From Congeria kusceri (Eukaryota; Mollusca; Bivalvia; Myida; Dreissenidae), in NCBI GenBank assembly GCA_027627225.1, contig CM051024.1, positions 81,153,704 to 81,217,703 on the forward strand: DNA of 64,000 nt, read 5' to 3'. Shown here in pieces: positions 25,971 through 37,370 of this stretch. The notes below the pieces were generated by a model. The model searched no databases and was not told the DNA's origin. It saw only the letters and a program-made list of their open reading frames with translations. The position numbers and the translations under genes are program-made. The stretch's first letter is position 1; every line of letters begins with the position of its first letter.

Positions 25971-27590
25971 GTTTTAAAACATTCTTCAATTTTTTTTTGC
26001 TACAAATGACACATACTTGATTTGATAAAAAAAATTGAAGCATTAATACACGTAATCGAAGAGTTTGCGTTAATATCAGGTCTAACACTTAACAAAAACA
26101 AATGTAAAGTTCTAAAACGAGGCAGATTAAAATACAGTCAAACATAAGACTGTAAACATACAAATTTATTTTGAATTTCCAACATGCAAAAACGCTGGGT
26201 ATGACGTTTAGAAACAATTTCGATGAAATAACACATTTAAACATTCCCCAAAAAGTAAAAGATTTTGAATGTTGTTTACAAAAATGTGAAAGATGGAACT
26301 TATCTCCAATAGGAAAAATAACAGTCCTTAAAAGTTTTGCATTAAAAAAATTAGTTTACCCATTTACGGTCCTGCCAAATCCTCCCAAAAATATTTTAAC
26401 ACAAATTAAACATATAAGTTTTAATCTGCTTTGGGATGGAAAACCAGACAAAGTGTCTAGAAAACGCATCGTCCAGGACCACACAGATGGAGGACTTAAA
26501 ATGTTAGACATTGACTGTTTTTTAAAATCCCTCAAAGCAAGTTGGGTTAAACGTTTCATATTCCAACAAGAATAAAAATAATACAAATTTACAATAACAT
26601 GCTTACAAACGTCGTCGGAAACTTAATTTTTAAATGTAACCTTAAGCCATCTGAAGTGAATGACTTAAAAGTAAAATCGGAATTCCTAAAAAATGTAATA
26701 CATGGATGGCTCAGCGGAACCTATAACGAAGCCCATGTATCAGCCCCTAAGCACATTATTTGGAATAAGTCTTTGATAAACAATAACAACAAAACACTGT
26801 TTTATAAATCATGGTTTGACAAAGGAGTGCAATGTATAGAACATATTTTTGATTACAGAGTAAAACAGTTTTACTCCTTCTCAGAAATTAAACATTTATA
26901 TAATATAGACAATGGGGATTTTTTTGAAATATAACAGTTTAGTGTGTTACATTCTAACTGAATGGAAACAAACATTACAGCAAAGTAACATTGAATATAC
27001 TGTTTCCGAATATCTGGTAAACGAAGTCTAATATTCTACAAAAGTGTGTAAACTTGTTTACAAATTATTACTAAAACAAGAAATCCCCATTGATTTTAAA
27101 CAATTGAATAAATGGAGAACAACATTTAATTCCCAAACTATAAACCCTAGCACTGTGTTTAGTCAACCATTGAAGATATCCATTGATACACAAATCAGGT
27201 ACTTTCAATACAAATATCTTATGCAGATTATCCCAAACAATATACATTTATATAAATGCAAAATAACACCATCCAAACTATGTGACTTTTGCTCTATGTA
27301 CCCGGAATCAAATTCACAGTTGTTCTGGGAATGCCATTATGTCCAAATGTTTTGGACGGACATAAACACTATACTCAAGAAAAACAAGGAACTGAAGAAA
27401 GTATAGAACTTAAGTTTACCATTATATCCTTTCGTAACTTCGAAACAGCAAACGAAAATAGATCTTTCTGTATTAACTTTATTTTAATGTTAGCCAAGTA
27501 TTATATATTTAAAAGCAAACAAGAAAAACGTGTGCCACAGATAAACATCTTCCAAAGAGTGCTAAATGTTTTATGAGGCATTGTGAATTT
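25971..27590 (+). pseudogene. 5'-truncated L1-like LINE, reverse transcriptase C-terminal part
   Basis: Remains of ORF2 of an L1/Tx1-like non-LTR retrotransposon. The first recognisable piece is the palm region around the active site (reading ...ATNDTYLI, where YADDTYLI-like is expected), then HVIEEFALISGLTLNKNKC. Next is the connection region (SPIGKITVLKSFALKKLVYP, then NLLWDGKPDKVSRKRI and GGLKMLD). A C-terminal part ends with a CxxC...H..C finger around CDFCSMYPES...LFWECHYV. The frame is broken repeatedly (stops near 26146, 26572, 26932 and 27403, and shifts in between). The endonuclease domain and the N-terminal two thirds of the RT are absent. It is a dead insertion nested in the giant element. 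Confidence 0.85.
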
Positions 27591-27610
27591 TTAGATAAAA
27601 AATATTTAAA

Positions 27611-27830
27611 AAATATTTAAATTTAAACTTTTATTATGTATATTGCTAGAATGGAAACTTAGGGGGAAAAAAATTGGAAACTAGAATAATGTAATACAAC
27701 TTGAAAATATCTATACAAATATTTAAATTTAAACCTTTATTGATGTGTGTATTGCTAGAATGGAAACTTGGGGGGGGGGGAACTTTGAAACTAGAATAGT
27801 GTAATACAACTTGAAAATATGTTTTTATTA
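27611..27830 (+). repeat. 109-bp tandem duplication in LINE tail, then (GAT)n
   Basis: Two copies of a unit containing AAATATTTAAATTTAAAC, TATTGCTAGAATGGAAACTT, a G-run, and GAAACTAGAATA...GTAATACAAC start near 27611 and 27718-27720. They follow the LINE coding remains directly and probably represent its 3' UTR. A short GATGAT tract follows at about 27840-27870. Confidence 0.7.
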
Positions 27831-27889
27831 ATTTATGGAGATTTTGATGATAATGATGATGATGATGGACTTGGTACTATGATAATGAT

Positions 27890-29690
27890 TGACATGGTCT
27901 GATGACGGTAATAAACTAACAACAAGCAAAATTATGGTTAAGCGCTTTTTGGAAAACATTTCTCTTTGAAGAGACCTCACTTCTCCCTAAATTGAACTGA
28001 GGGAGAAGTTACTTCTCCCTAAAATTTGTCCATAGGCTGAGCCCTGTTAGGCATCGCCTGAAAATAGAGGAAATAATAGCAACTACTAAAATCAAGAATC
28101 AAATACACCAAACACGTTGGAGACATTTCATTGATAAAACTGATCACCGCGATAACTCCATCCATACGCCTTAATCTCTTTTCAACGAGCTTTGTAGCTA
28201 TTAAGAGTTACATTCCTGTCACTTACCAATTCTGATATAATTGTTGTTTTTTTATTATATTATTTAATTTATTTAAAAAACAAATCTTTTATTTTACTTA
28301 AACAAATAACTTAAATATGTTACTTTTATTTCATTTTCTACTATTTGTTCTTTAATTAACACTTAGGTGTTTTAAATTTTATATTATTAGCAAAAATATG
28401 TTTGGTTTAACCAATCCATTATTTTTATAACAATTGTTTTTTCTCTCTCATATTTTTCTGCCTGTTAAAACAACAACACCAAAACTTTGTTTTCTAGACG
28501 TACTTATGCATCGCTAAATATGGTGTATGTTGTTATGATCAAATAGGTCTATGGAAATAAATGAATTTGGAAACAAAAATTGCTTGGATTGTTTACGAAA
28601 ATTCCTCTATCGTAGTCAATTTTTAGTCAGTATTTAGTTGATAAATAAAACGGTAGGCATTAATTACAAACAAAATATGATAAATATATAACTATCATTT
28701 TCGAATAGAAAAAATGCCCCAAAATTAATAATCATAAAACTGCAAAGCGCTGGTTAGAAAATATAATGGTTACATTCTCTCATCAAGAATGAATTGCTCT
28801 CTGTCTCAATAAGTACATGTGACAGTGTGAATGCCATCAATGAGTTTGTAACATTTATCATAATACGTATAAAATGTAATAAACATTTATGATTTTAAAT
28901 GAAATGGCATGAAATTAAATTTAGAATGGTTACCGCCCATTGCTGCTTACATCACGGACATTAGCCAGCTTGTAATTTTTACAACCCCGCCAATTGCCCG
29001 CTCATTATCAATAAAAAAGAGGTGCTTACATGAAATGGTGCGACATGGACAGATCCTAATTAATGAAATTTACTACAGTTGATAATAAGAAGGAAATATG
29101 TGTGTTTAATTGCGACAATTGCATCAATTGTATTGTTTCTTTAATTATAATAATCAGTATCACCTACACTTAATTACAGTGCATGCCGTGGTTCCAGTAT
29201 CACCTACACTTAATTACAGTGCATGCCGTGGTTCAAACAGGTTACTTCAATGAGTGGCAGTGTTTTTTTCCAATCCCTTGTGAATGGGGCTGGGGTCCTT
29301 AGAATTGTGAAAATTAGCGCCGTAATACCATAGTTTGTGAAAACAACATTTCGACCTCTTACGTATGAACTATTTTATCAGGGTTCAATTACACAATGTT
29401 GTAAACAAATTTAATTGAATTTGAACATATTATATGGAAAAATTCCATGCAATCAAAATAAAGCACATAAAGACAGACTTAAACTTACTGGCAATTGGGA
29501 ATTTTAATGGAAAAAAACTGAGTGGGCAATTGTTATATTCAATTATAACATGATACTCGCTGAATTTTCTAAAGATAAAGAACAGAATCATGTTGATAAA
29601 CTACCCAATAAACAACACAAAATGTAGTCCCGTTTCTGAGCGCAGAATAGTAAATTAAAAACAAGCACACCGCCTCAGGGTGCTGGACGC
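27890..29690. other. AT-rich sequence with no gene seen
   Basis: A small palindrome, ACTTCTCCCTAAATTGAACT then GAGGGAGAAGT, lies near 27968-28000. A 40-bp tandem duplication lies at 29155-29234. The remainder shows no recognisable coding or repeat signal. Confidence 0.5.
29155..29234 (+). repeat. Perfect 40-bp tandem duplication
   Basis: Two identical adjacent units beginning CAGTATCACCTACACTTAAT at 29155 and 29195. Perfect identity suggests a recent event. Confidence 0.85.
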
Positions 29691-30004
29691 TTGACTTAAT
29701 TGTGTTTATATTGTTCTGGCCTTTTGTTAAAAGAATGGGTTCATCACTGAGATGAAGTGTGGGTTCATCACTGTGATGAAATGTGCTGAATTTTAAGTCA
29801 GTAACTCTTATAGATCATGAGAAATTTGACCTTAAGCAAAAATTCTAAGTTGAAAAAAGGCAATAACCCCACCAAATTCCTTGGTATAGTTAACTCAACT
29901 TGTTTACAGAATGGGTTCATAACTTTGATAAAGTATTTTGAGTTTCAAGTCAACACCTCTTATAGCTTGTGTGAAATTTGACCTAAAGCGAAAATTCTAA
30001 ATTA

Positions 30005-31056
30005 AACTAGACATATGTCCGTAGGTCACGGAAGCCCCCACATTCCTCTGTTTGTCACAAAACTCTGCTGATGTCGGAACAAATGTACCAAAATACCCAA
30101 GCGCACAAGTTCACATTCTGATGAATATGTTTATAAACTTTCATCATTCTAGCAGTTATATTTTTTGAGTTACACGCGACACAAATCCAAAATATCATTT
30201 TTTGCTAAAACAAAAGGTCATAGCTCAACTGATGGCGTAAACAACTGCACAAAAATACCCAGGTGCACAAGTTCACGTACTGATTAATTTGTTTATAAAG
30301 TTCCATCATTTAAGCAATAATACTTTTTTAGTTACACGCGACACAAGTCCAAAAATGTCAATTTTCGCTAAAAAAAGGGCGATAACTCCGCTGATGTCCG
30401 AAAAACTGCACCAAAATACCCAGGTGCACAAGCTCAAATGTTGTTTAATATGTATGCAAAGGTTCATCACTGTAGCAGTAATACTCTTTGCGTTATGTGC
30501 GACACAAGTCCAAAAATATAACGTTTTGCTAAAAAGAGGACCACAACTCCACTGATGTCTGAAAAAAACTGCACTAAAATACACAGGTGCAGAAGTTCAC
30601 ATGCTGATTAATATGTTTATAAAGTTTCATCACTCTAGCAATACTACGTTTTGAGTTACACGCGACTTAAGTTCAGAAATGAATTTTTTTTGCTAAAAAA
30701 GGGCAATAACTCCGCTGATGTCGGAAAAAACTGCACCAAACTACCCAGGTGCACACGCTCACATGCTGATTAATATGTTTGTAAAGTTTCAATACTATAG
30801 CAGCAGTACTTTTTGAGTTACGCGCAACAAGTCCAAAAATATCATTTTTTGCTAAAAAAGGGCCATAACTCCGCTGACGTCGGAATAAACTGCACCACAT
30901 TACCCAGGTGCACAAGCCCCAGTGCCAATGAATATGCTTATAAAGTTTCATCACTCTAGCATTTTTTGAGTTATGCGCGACACAAAAATCCGACGGACGG
31001 ACGGAAGGCCAAAGGCAAATCTATATGCCCGCCCCATCTAAAATGGGGGCATAAAA
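30005..31056 (+). repeat. Tandem-core repeat, family H
   Basis: Starts ACTAGACATATGTCCG after TTAA and holds about six units of about 150 bp with GGGCCATAACTCCGCTGATG, CTGCACCAAAATACCCAGGT, TTTATAAAGTTTCATCA and GTTACACGCGACACAAG. It ends in GACGGACGGACGGAAGG and a hairpin (GCCCCATCTAAAATGGGGGC) followed by ATAAAA. AAAC-like sequence flanks both sides and family I resumes in phase, so it is a clean insertion. ORFs inside are periodicity artefacts. Confidence 0.75.
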
Positions 31057-31439
31057 CATGGAAATTACTCAAACGAAATCCTTGACATAGTTACCCCCTC
31101 TTGTGTACAGAATAAATTTATTACTGTGATCGAATACTTTGAGTTTCAAGTCAACACCTCATACAGGTATTGAGATATTTTACCTAAAGCGAACATTTGA
31201 AGTTGAACAAAATGGTAATAACCAGTTACCTCCTCATGTCTGCAGAATGGGGTCAGCACCCAGTCTCCGCAAAAGTCGTAAGACCTCGGACAAAAGCCAG
31301 TAAAAAAGCCAGTATGAGGTCCAGTTAAAAGTGGAATTATCACATGAGTGACGGATATACCCTGACAATATGGGCTTGTCACAAAACTTTGGCATCCATT
31401 CAAAAGAAATGGACAGAGAGAGAATGCTTTAATTTGTGA

Positions 31440-32480
31440 ATAGTCAACAGTGTATTTGGAAAAATGTAATTTCAACAGGAGCCATAACTCTGTCAACATT
31501 TAGTGGTTTGTAACCAAATTTAAATTTGATCTGTATTTTATGATATTACACCTATGTACCAAAAATAATTTAAATATGTGAAGCCTTTCATGAATTATTG
31601 TCGAAGTTTTTCAGGAATTTAAGTCAAAAAGGGGCCATAACTGTGTCAAAACTTAGTGGTTTGTAACCAAAGTCGAACTTGACCTGTATTTTATGATGCT
31701 ACACATGTTTACTAAGAATTATTTGACTCCGTCAAGCCATTGTTGAGTTATCGTCAGGAAACCATGTTATTAGGTAATTTAAGTCAAATAAAGGGCCATA
31801 ACTTTGTTAAAATTTAGTGGTGTGTAACCAAAGTCGAACTTGACCCGTATTTGATGATGCTACACATGTATACCAAGAATTATTTGACTCCGTGAAGCCA
31901 TTCTTGAGTTATCGTCGGGAACTAATGTTTTTAGGGAATTTTAAGTCGAAAAAAGGACATAACTGTGTCAAAATTTAGTGGTTTGTAACAAACATCAAAC
32001 TTGACCTGTATTCTATGATGTTTCACATGTATACCAAACATTATTTGAATATGTCAAGTATGGAAAGATCTAGGATCTAAAAAGGAACAGGACGCTACTA
32101 AAAAGGAACAGGGGGCAAAACCGGACCAGTTTGTTGACATGTTTAAATAATTTGCTAAATCCAGGGTTTTAATGAGTCTAATGCTTCTCATGAAGCTTTT
32201 AAAGCATAGTCTATTCATAAGCAATTGAATATTTGCAAAACTATGGTGAATTTCAAACGATATTTAACATGTCTGTATATACCTGCCCAGAGGGGCAGCA
32301 GATGGGAACCAAAAAGGAGCAGGGTGCAGCACCCTGCTATTTCGCTCTAGATCTTTCCCTATGAGTTATTATCTTGAGTTATCATCCGGAAACAAAAAAC
32401 CAACAGACCGACAGACAGACCGGCAGACCGACAAGCTCACTCCAATATATCCCCCCCCCTAAACTTCGTTTGTGGGGGTA
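31440..32480 (+). repeat. Tandem-core repeat, family B copy 2
   Basis: Same units and same end (CAACAGACCGACAGACAGAC, then a C-run and GTTTGTGGGGGTATAAT) as the copy at 14.6-15.4 kb. It sits inside element K and is interrupted by a TA-flanked MITE at 32061-32359. Confidence 0.75.
32061..32359. mobile_element. 299-bp MITE with TA target duplication
   Basis: Ends TGGAAAGATCTAG and CTAGATCTTTCCC form 13-bp inverted repeats with one mismatch at the outermost base. They are flanked by TA on both sides (32059-32060 and 32360-32361). Removing it restores the family B phrase ATATGTCAAG-TA-TGAGTTATT. A diverged second copy in the opposite orientation lies at 55621-55845. TA flanks and size suggest a Tc1/mariner-type MITE. 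Confidence 0.8.
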
Positions 32481-33494
32481 TAATGACCAGAACACTGGCC
32501 GTCCTGTCTGGTGAAAACTTATAGTCAAGTACTTTTTGTAAGCTAAATCTTTTTGAATGATTAGTACAATGGAGTTCAGACCAGTTATTATTAAAAGATT
32601 ACCAGATCTTATGGCCAGTAAGGGATTTGGGACTTTCGCGGACACTGAGCACCATATATAAGTATCTTGAGTTACAATTTAATGCCTTTGATAAGTATTG
32701 AGATATTTTATATTTAACAAAATAATGTCAAAATATTCAAAGTTTTAAGTCCAAACAAGGGCAGATAACTCAGAAAATACAAATCACAGGGTTACCTGTC
32801 TTGTTGTAATGAATTACCCTTTTGATGGTTAACAAGCTTTTGAGAAATGGACTCTGACAAAAAAAAAAAAAAAACTTAACTAACGCAGACGCTGACGCAG
32901 ACGACAGAGCGACGACAATAACTCGACATTTTTCTGCGAAAAGTGGAGCTAAAATGTAGTTCTTATTGTGTCAGATCATGTTAGAATCAAAATACATTTT
33001 GCATTATCGGTGTTTAATGGCCAATAAACAACACTTTGTCATTCTGATGCATAGCTATTATACCACTCTGAATAACGCCCTTGTAGGTCAATTCCTACGC
33101 AGGATAACTCCAAATCATTGTTTATTGGCACTGATACATATAAATTATTTCTTAAATTTCTTATACTTTATTGTGTAAGTTAACTATGTATTATTGTTAA
33201 ATGCTGGAAGTAATCTTTAACAACCTGTACTGATTTGCAAATATCTAGAGTTAGTAATTATTCGTTTATACAGCCCTAATTCTTGGTCTGATTTGGCATA
33301 TAATCGATACCAGCCGAGCTTCGATGGTCAAACAGTCTGCACAATATTTTTTGAAGGCATTGGACGTTCGGGCATAATTGGAAATTGACGGGAAGCAAAA
33401 TGATAATAAATGAAGATTCCATTGACAGCCAACGTCATGTCTTTTGTCGACAGCATATGGATGACACAGGAGAGGTCCCATATACCAAACTAAT

Positions 33495-33535
33495 ATAAGC
33501 TCACCAAAAACCTTATGCTAAGGTGAGCCAAAATC
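33495..33535 (+). repeat. Hairpin end of a repeat element
   Basis: AAGCTCACCAAAAACC and GCTAAGGTGAGCCAAA form a GCTCACC/GGTGAGC stem, the class of end seen in family E. The preceding 33250-33490 is probably the body of a short truncated member. Confidence 0.45.
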
Positions 33536-33539
33536 TTCC

Positions 33540-35824
33540 TGGACATGAAACTGGTACTTACCTACAACGAACAGGTACATATCCTAGAGTTTTAATGTTT
33601 CGCTCTGCTGCGGTGACCCGATAGTGGCTGTAGACTAGTTGAAATCCTCGACAGCGTGTTGAATGACCTTACTTTTTGAGGTTTCAAATTGATAGTACTA
33701 GTCATTTCTGTGTCTTAACAATTTGTCTCTGGCAAGTGATTGTGCGAGAAAATCAATATAGCGGTAAATTAGTATTGACTCCTCCAATGACAATTCGCCT
33801 CGCCACTGTCATTTGACTGTTTAAATGATGGTTTGTCTGAATGATAAATAAATCGCACCACTTTGATAACAGTGGATCTATTGATTATTATATTAATACA
33901 TTATATTACATATAGTAATGCAACAATTTTACAACACAATCCATTTAGTGAAAACAGTTTTTAAATAACAGTTCACATGTGGTATTATAAGATGAACACA
34001 AACACACATTATACATGTGCACCACAAAATTAAAACATAGGTATAGTTATTTACCATATAACCAAGTAGTAGGCTACATTTTGATAATTAAGAATACAAC
34101 CTACATTGGTGTCACAAATAACAATGACATTGTACTGCAGTCGCTATCTTTAATTAGCAGCCAAACAACAGTATGGGTCAGGAAAACTTGCTTCATGCAA
34201 TACACGCGGAAGGTGTTAATGGCATGTTTAGATCAATACTAACCTATCTGAACACAATTAACATTATCAATACAATGCAATTGCTTTTGGGCTAATAAGT
34301 TACTACATAATAATTTGCGATAAAAGTACATCTGAGCATTGTTAGCAACTTAGATCACCAATAGGGTTGTTTTTAGCTGTTAAAGCCATTATTCAGACAT
34401 TCAGAAATTAAGATTTCACAATTCTTTGCGCTACAATCTTTTTACACCACTGCCAATACACAAACGCAATCATAGGAAATTATGTTACATTGTAGATATC
34501 AGCAATTTTTGCTTTTGTGCGTTTTTGTGGCAAAAGCGTGGGTTTTAAATGATGCATACTGTAAACCTCATGAACAGTAAAATATAGGCATTTCAGACTT
34601 AGACTTAATTTTACATGTTGTCATACTGTAGTTTAATTTGAATAATAAACAACTGAATAAAAGTTAAACACATATTTATGTATGAAACACATTATGAATG
34701 TTACCATTTATCAATACATGCGAGTAAGTCATGTTTATGTTTTGGGGTCGCACAAGTATGCTAGTGTATACATGTTTTCATAATTGACATATTTCAATTA
34801 AAATGTTGTAATGATAAACATTTTGTATTTTCTATAAATATTATAAAAGTACAATAGTTGAGACGATGCATACTCCTATGTACAACAATTCTTACCGTAT
34901 TTTTATTTCGTTATGTTTTTTTAAGACCGAAGTTTCAGCGTTCAGATATATTCTGAACGCGAATTATTTCAGCTAGGACGACGCCTATGTTTGGCCCCTG
35001 CTTTATAAGGTTAAAAAGCTTCTCATGGGGCAAAACTCCGTTTATTGTTTGTTTATTGCAGTCAAATGCAATTATTTATGAAATATTAACAAAAAATAAC
35101 GTCAAGACTTTTCAAACAGATAAAATGAAATATACAAAAACGAAGATATCACAAGTGGTGCAAATCATTAAAATATCCCAAGCACTTAGCCAATCTGTTA
35201 ATCTGTTTACAGTTAATGGTACATTCTACACCGTAACGTTTTCACCTGCAGACAGGTTTGTTCATGAAACATTAGAGTCAGTCGTGAAAACATGTTTCAT
35301 TTTTCAAATATAATCATTGGTACTGTTAAAAATGGTTCGCAGACACTTCTCAATTGCAAACATTAACTTATGTATGTGTTTTTTTTTTTGTTTAACTTCA
35401 GCAAAGGAATCTGATAAACCGATGTTTTACTTCTTCGATTGAAAGCGATATTTCAATTTCGTGACGTTTCAATGTTTGCATGTTAAGGTGCTACTAAATA
35501 TTTTATTCGTGAAAATTGTAGTCGAATGAAAATTTATTACGAAAAATAAAGTTTGTTATCGGACACGGGAATACAGTCGGACACCTTAATTATGAGCGTA
35601 TTTTACGCTGACACCTAGATCTATATATATTGCGAATGGTAATATTTGTTTAGCTGAATTTTGGTGTCTGCTCTCTGTAATATGACTATATATCTTAAAT
35701 ATGTGTTTTTGATATACAGTAATGAATACTGGTGTGCTCGTTAAGATCAATTTTAACTCAAATATGGAAATTCAATATATCAACCAAAACTGGAAACATA
35801 AAACAGGGCTAAAATATTTAGCCA
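33540..35824. other. Right-hand interior of giant element, no gene recognised
   Basis: AT-rich sequence. A 108-codon plus-strand ORF at 34987-35313 has no recognisable motif and no supporting splice signals. No repeat family is recognised. If the element had further genes, this is where their remains would lie, but none is detectable by eye. Confidence 0.4.
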
Positions 35825-36057
35825 CACCTCTCTTTTCTAGGCTCCGCCTATTCACCGCTTTTAAACGGTCGGACCGACTGCGCATGCGTATCGATTAATC
35901 GCTTAAGAACGCGCTAGCGGTGAAATACGTAATTCAAGGGATTAAAACGGTTGAAAAGCGCTGAAAACTGTTGAAAAGCGCTGAAAAAATATTAAACGGA
36001 TGAAAACGCTTTTAAACGGATTTTTAAAGCGATTATCTACCGATGTATCGCGGAACA

Positions 36058-36075
36058 CAAACGGTGACCCCACTG
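36058..36075 (-). repeat. Right terminal inverted repeat of the giant element
   Basis: Sequence CAAACGGTGACCCCACTG, an 18/18 inverted match to the left end. Immediately after it the host repeat J resumes with TTTGAAGGGATTC. The preceding 230 bp (35825-36057) is rich in AAACGG/GCGCTGAAAA words and mirrors the composition of the left subterminal zone. Confidence 0.85.
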
Positions 36076-37370
36076 TTTGAAGGGATTCAAATAAAACTTC
36101 ATGTAATGATAGAGGACAATGAGAGGAAGGGCAGTGTACAGGAACCATAACTCTTTCTTCAATATTTTAGCAGTTATTGCGCTTTGTTCAATTTTCTTGT
36201 GCGGATCATATCTCCTTTAGTATTAAAGGGATTCAAATGAAACTTCATATATAGATAGAGGACAATGAGAGAAAGTGCAAAGCAAAAAGACCACAACACT
36301 TGCTTCAATATTTACAGAGTTATTGCCATTCGTTTAATTGAATTGTGCGGAACTTAACTCCATTAGTATTGAAGGGATTGAAATGAAATTTCATATAATT
36401 ATATAAGAGAATGACAGAAAGTGCAGAGCACATGGGCAACAACTCTTTCTTCATTATTTACGGAGTAATTGCCCTTTGTTTTATTTCTTTATGTGTAGCA
36501 TTAATTTTTTGCGCGGAGCATAACTCCATTAGTATTAAAGGGATTCAAATGAAACTTCATATAATGATAGAAGACAATGAGAGAAAGTGTAAACCACAAG
36601 GACCATACATATTTCTTCAATATTTACAGAGTTATTGTCCTTTGTGGAATTTTCTTTTGCGGAGCATAACACCATTAGTATTGAAGAGATTCAAATGAAA
36701 CTTCAAATAATGGTAGAGGACAATGAGAGAAAGTGCAGATCATAAGAACTACAACTTTTTCTCGAATATTTAAGGAGTTATTGCCATTTGTTTTATTTCC
36801 TTATGTCAAGCATTACTTTTCTTGTGCGGAGCATAACACCGTTAGTATAGAAGTAATTTATATGAAACTTCATGTAAAGCTAGACGACAATGAGAGGAGG
36901 TGCAGTGCACAAGGACCATAACTTTTTCTTCTATATTTACAGAGTTATTGCTCTTTGTTTAATGTTTTTGGGCTGAGCATAACTCCATTAGTATTGAAGG
37001 GTTTCAAATGAAACTTCATATAATGATAGAGGACAATGAGAAGAAGTGCAGAGCACAAGGACCACAATTCTTTCTTCAATATTTACTGAGTAATCGCCCT
37101 TTGTTTATGTTTTGTGCAGAGCATAACTCCAATAGTATTAAAGGAATTTTAAATAAAACCGAATATATTGATAGAAGACATTAAAAGGAAATGCAGATAA
37201 CAAGGATCAAAACTTTTTCTTTAATATTTATGGAGTTGTTGCCCTTCAGTTTTCTTGTGCACTGCATGACTCCATAGTATTGAAGTAATTTAAAATAAAA
37301 CCGCATATATTGATAGAGGATGTTGAGAGGAAGTAAAGAGTACAAGAACCATAACTCTTTTTGTAGCAAG
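36076..37370 (+). repeat. Right part of repeat J (host of the giant insertion)
   Basis: About eight units of about 150-160 bp with GAAGGGATTCAAATGAAACT, TAATGATAGAGGACAATGAG, GGACCATAACTCTTTCTTCA, ATATTTACAGAGTTATTGCC and TTGTGCGGAGCATAACTCCA. The first unit begins exactly where the left fragment at 3275 stops. ORFs over this interval follow the repeat period and are not genes. Confidence 0.8.

Larger units (their letters stand above)
31261..32647. mobile_element. Non-autonomous TIR element K, 1387 bp
   Basis: Ends CAGTCTCCGCAAAAGTC (31261-31277) and GACTTTCGCGGACACTG (32631-32647) are inverted repeats matching at 15 of 17 positions. Both sides carry AGCACC (31255-31260 and 32648-32653), a 6-bp target duplication, and repeat I resumes after it. 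The interior is a family B tandem core with a MITE in it; no transposase is encoded. Superfamily unknown. Confidence 0.7.
29700..32955 (+). repeat. Repeat family I, broken by two later insertions
   Basis: Pieces at about 29700-30004, 31057-31260 and 32654-32955 share the phrases GAGTTTCAAGTCAACACCTC, TATTGAGATATTTTACCTAA and CAGAATGGGTTCATAAC. They are consecutive parts of one element. It ends in AACGCAGACGCTGACGCAGA and AAAAGTGGAGCTAAAATG. Family H and TIR element K interrupt it. Confidence 0.6.
3276..36075 (+). mobile_element. Giant 32.8-kb Tc1/mariner-like DNA transposon with cargo and nested insertions
   Basis: Both ends carry the same 18-bp sequence in inverted orientation. The subterminal zones share further features: GCGATTA motifs, CCGTTTTAATCCGTTTAAA-type words, a GCGCATGCGTA-like word and an AAAGGCGGAG-like word. 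The left end follows a TA, as Tc1/mariner insertions do. The right flank begins TTTGAAGGG where TATTGAAGGG is expected, a one-base difference. The flanks are consecutive pieces of repeat J, so the whole span behaves as one insertion. Inside lie a decayed intron-bearing DD34E transposase about 390 bp from the left end and a convergent BEN-domain-like pseudogene. At least 12 kb of the length is later nested repeats, so the original element was perhaps about 20 kb; that estimate is inference. Confidence 0.75.

Noticed and set aside
30289..30954. Several 88-93 codon ORFs on both strands
   Set aside because: They follow the ~150-bp period of family H; the same peptide pattern repeats with the unit and has stops in other units.
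34987..35313. 108-codon plus-strand ORF near the right end of the giant element
   Set aside because: No motif, no coding-like composition and no splice partners; AT-rich chance ORF is more likely.
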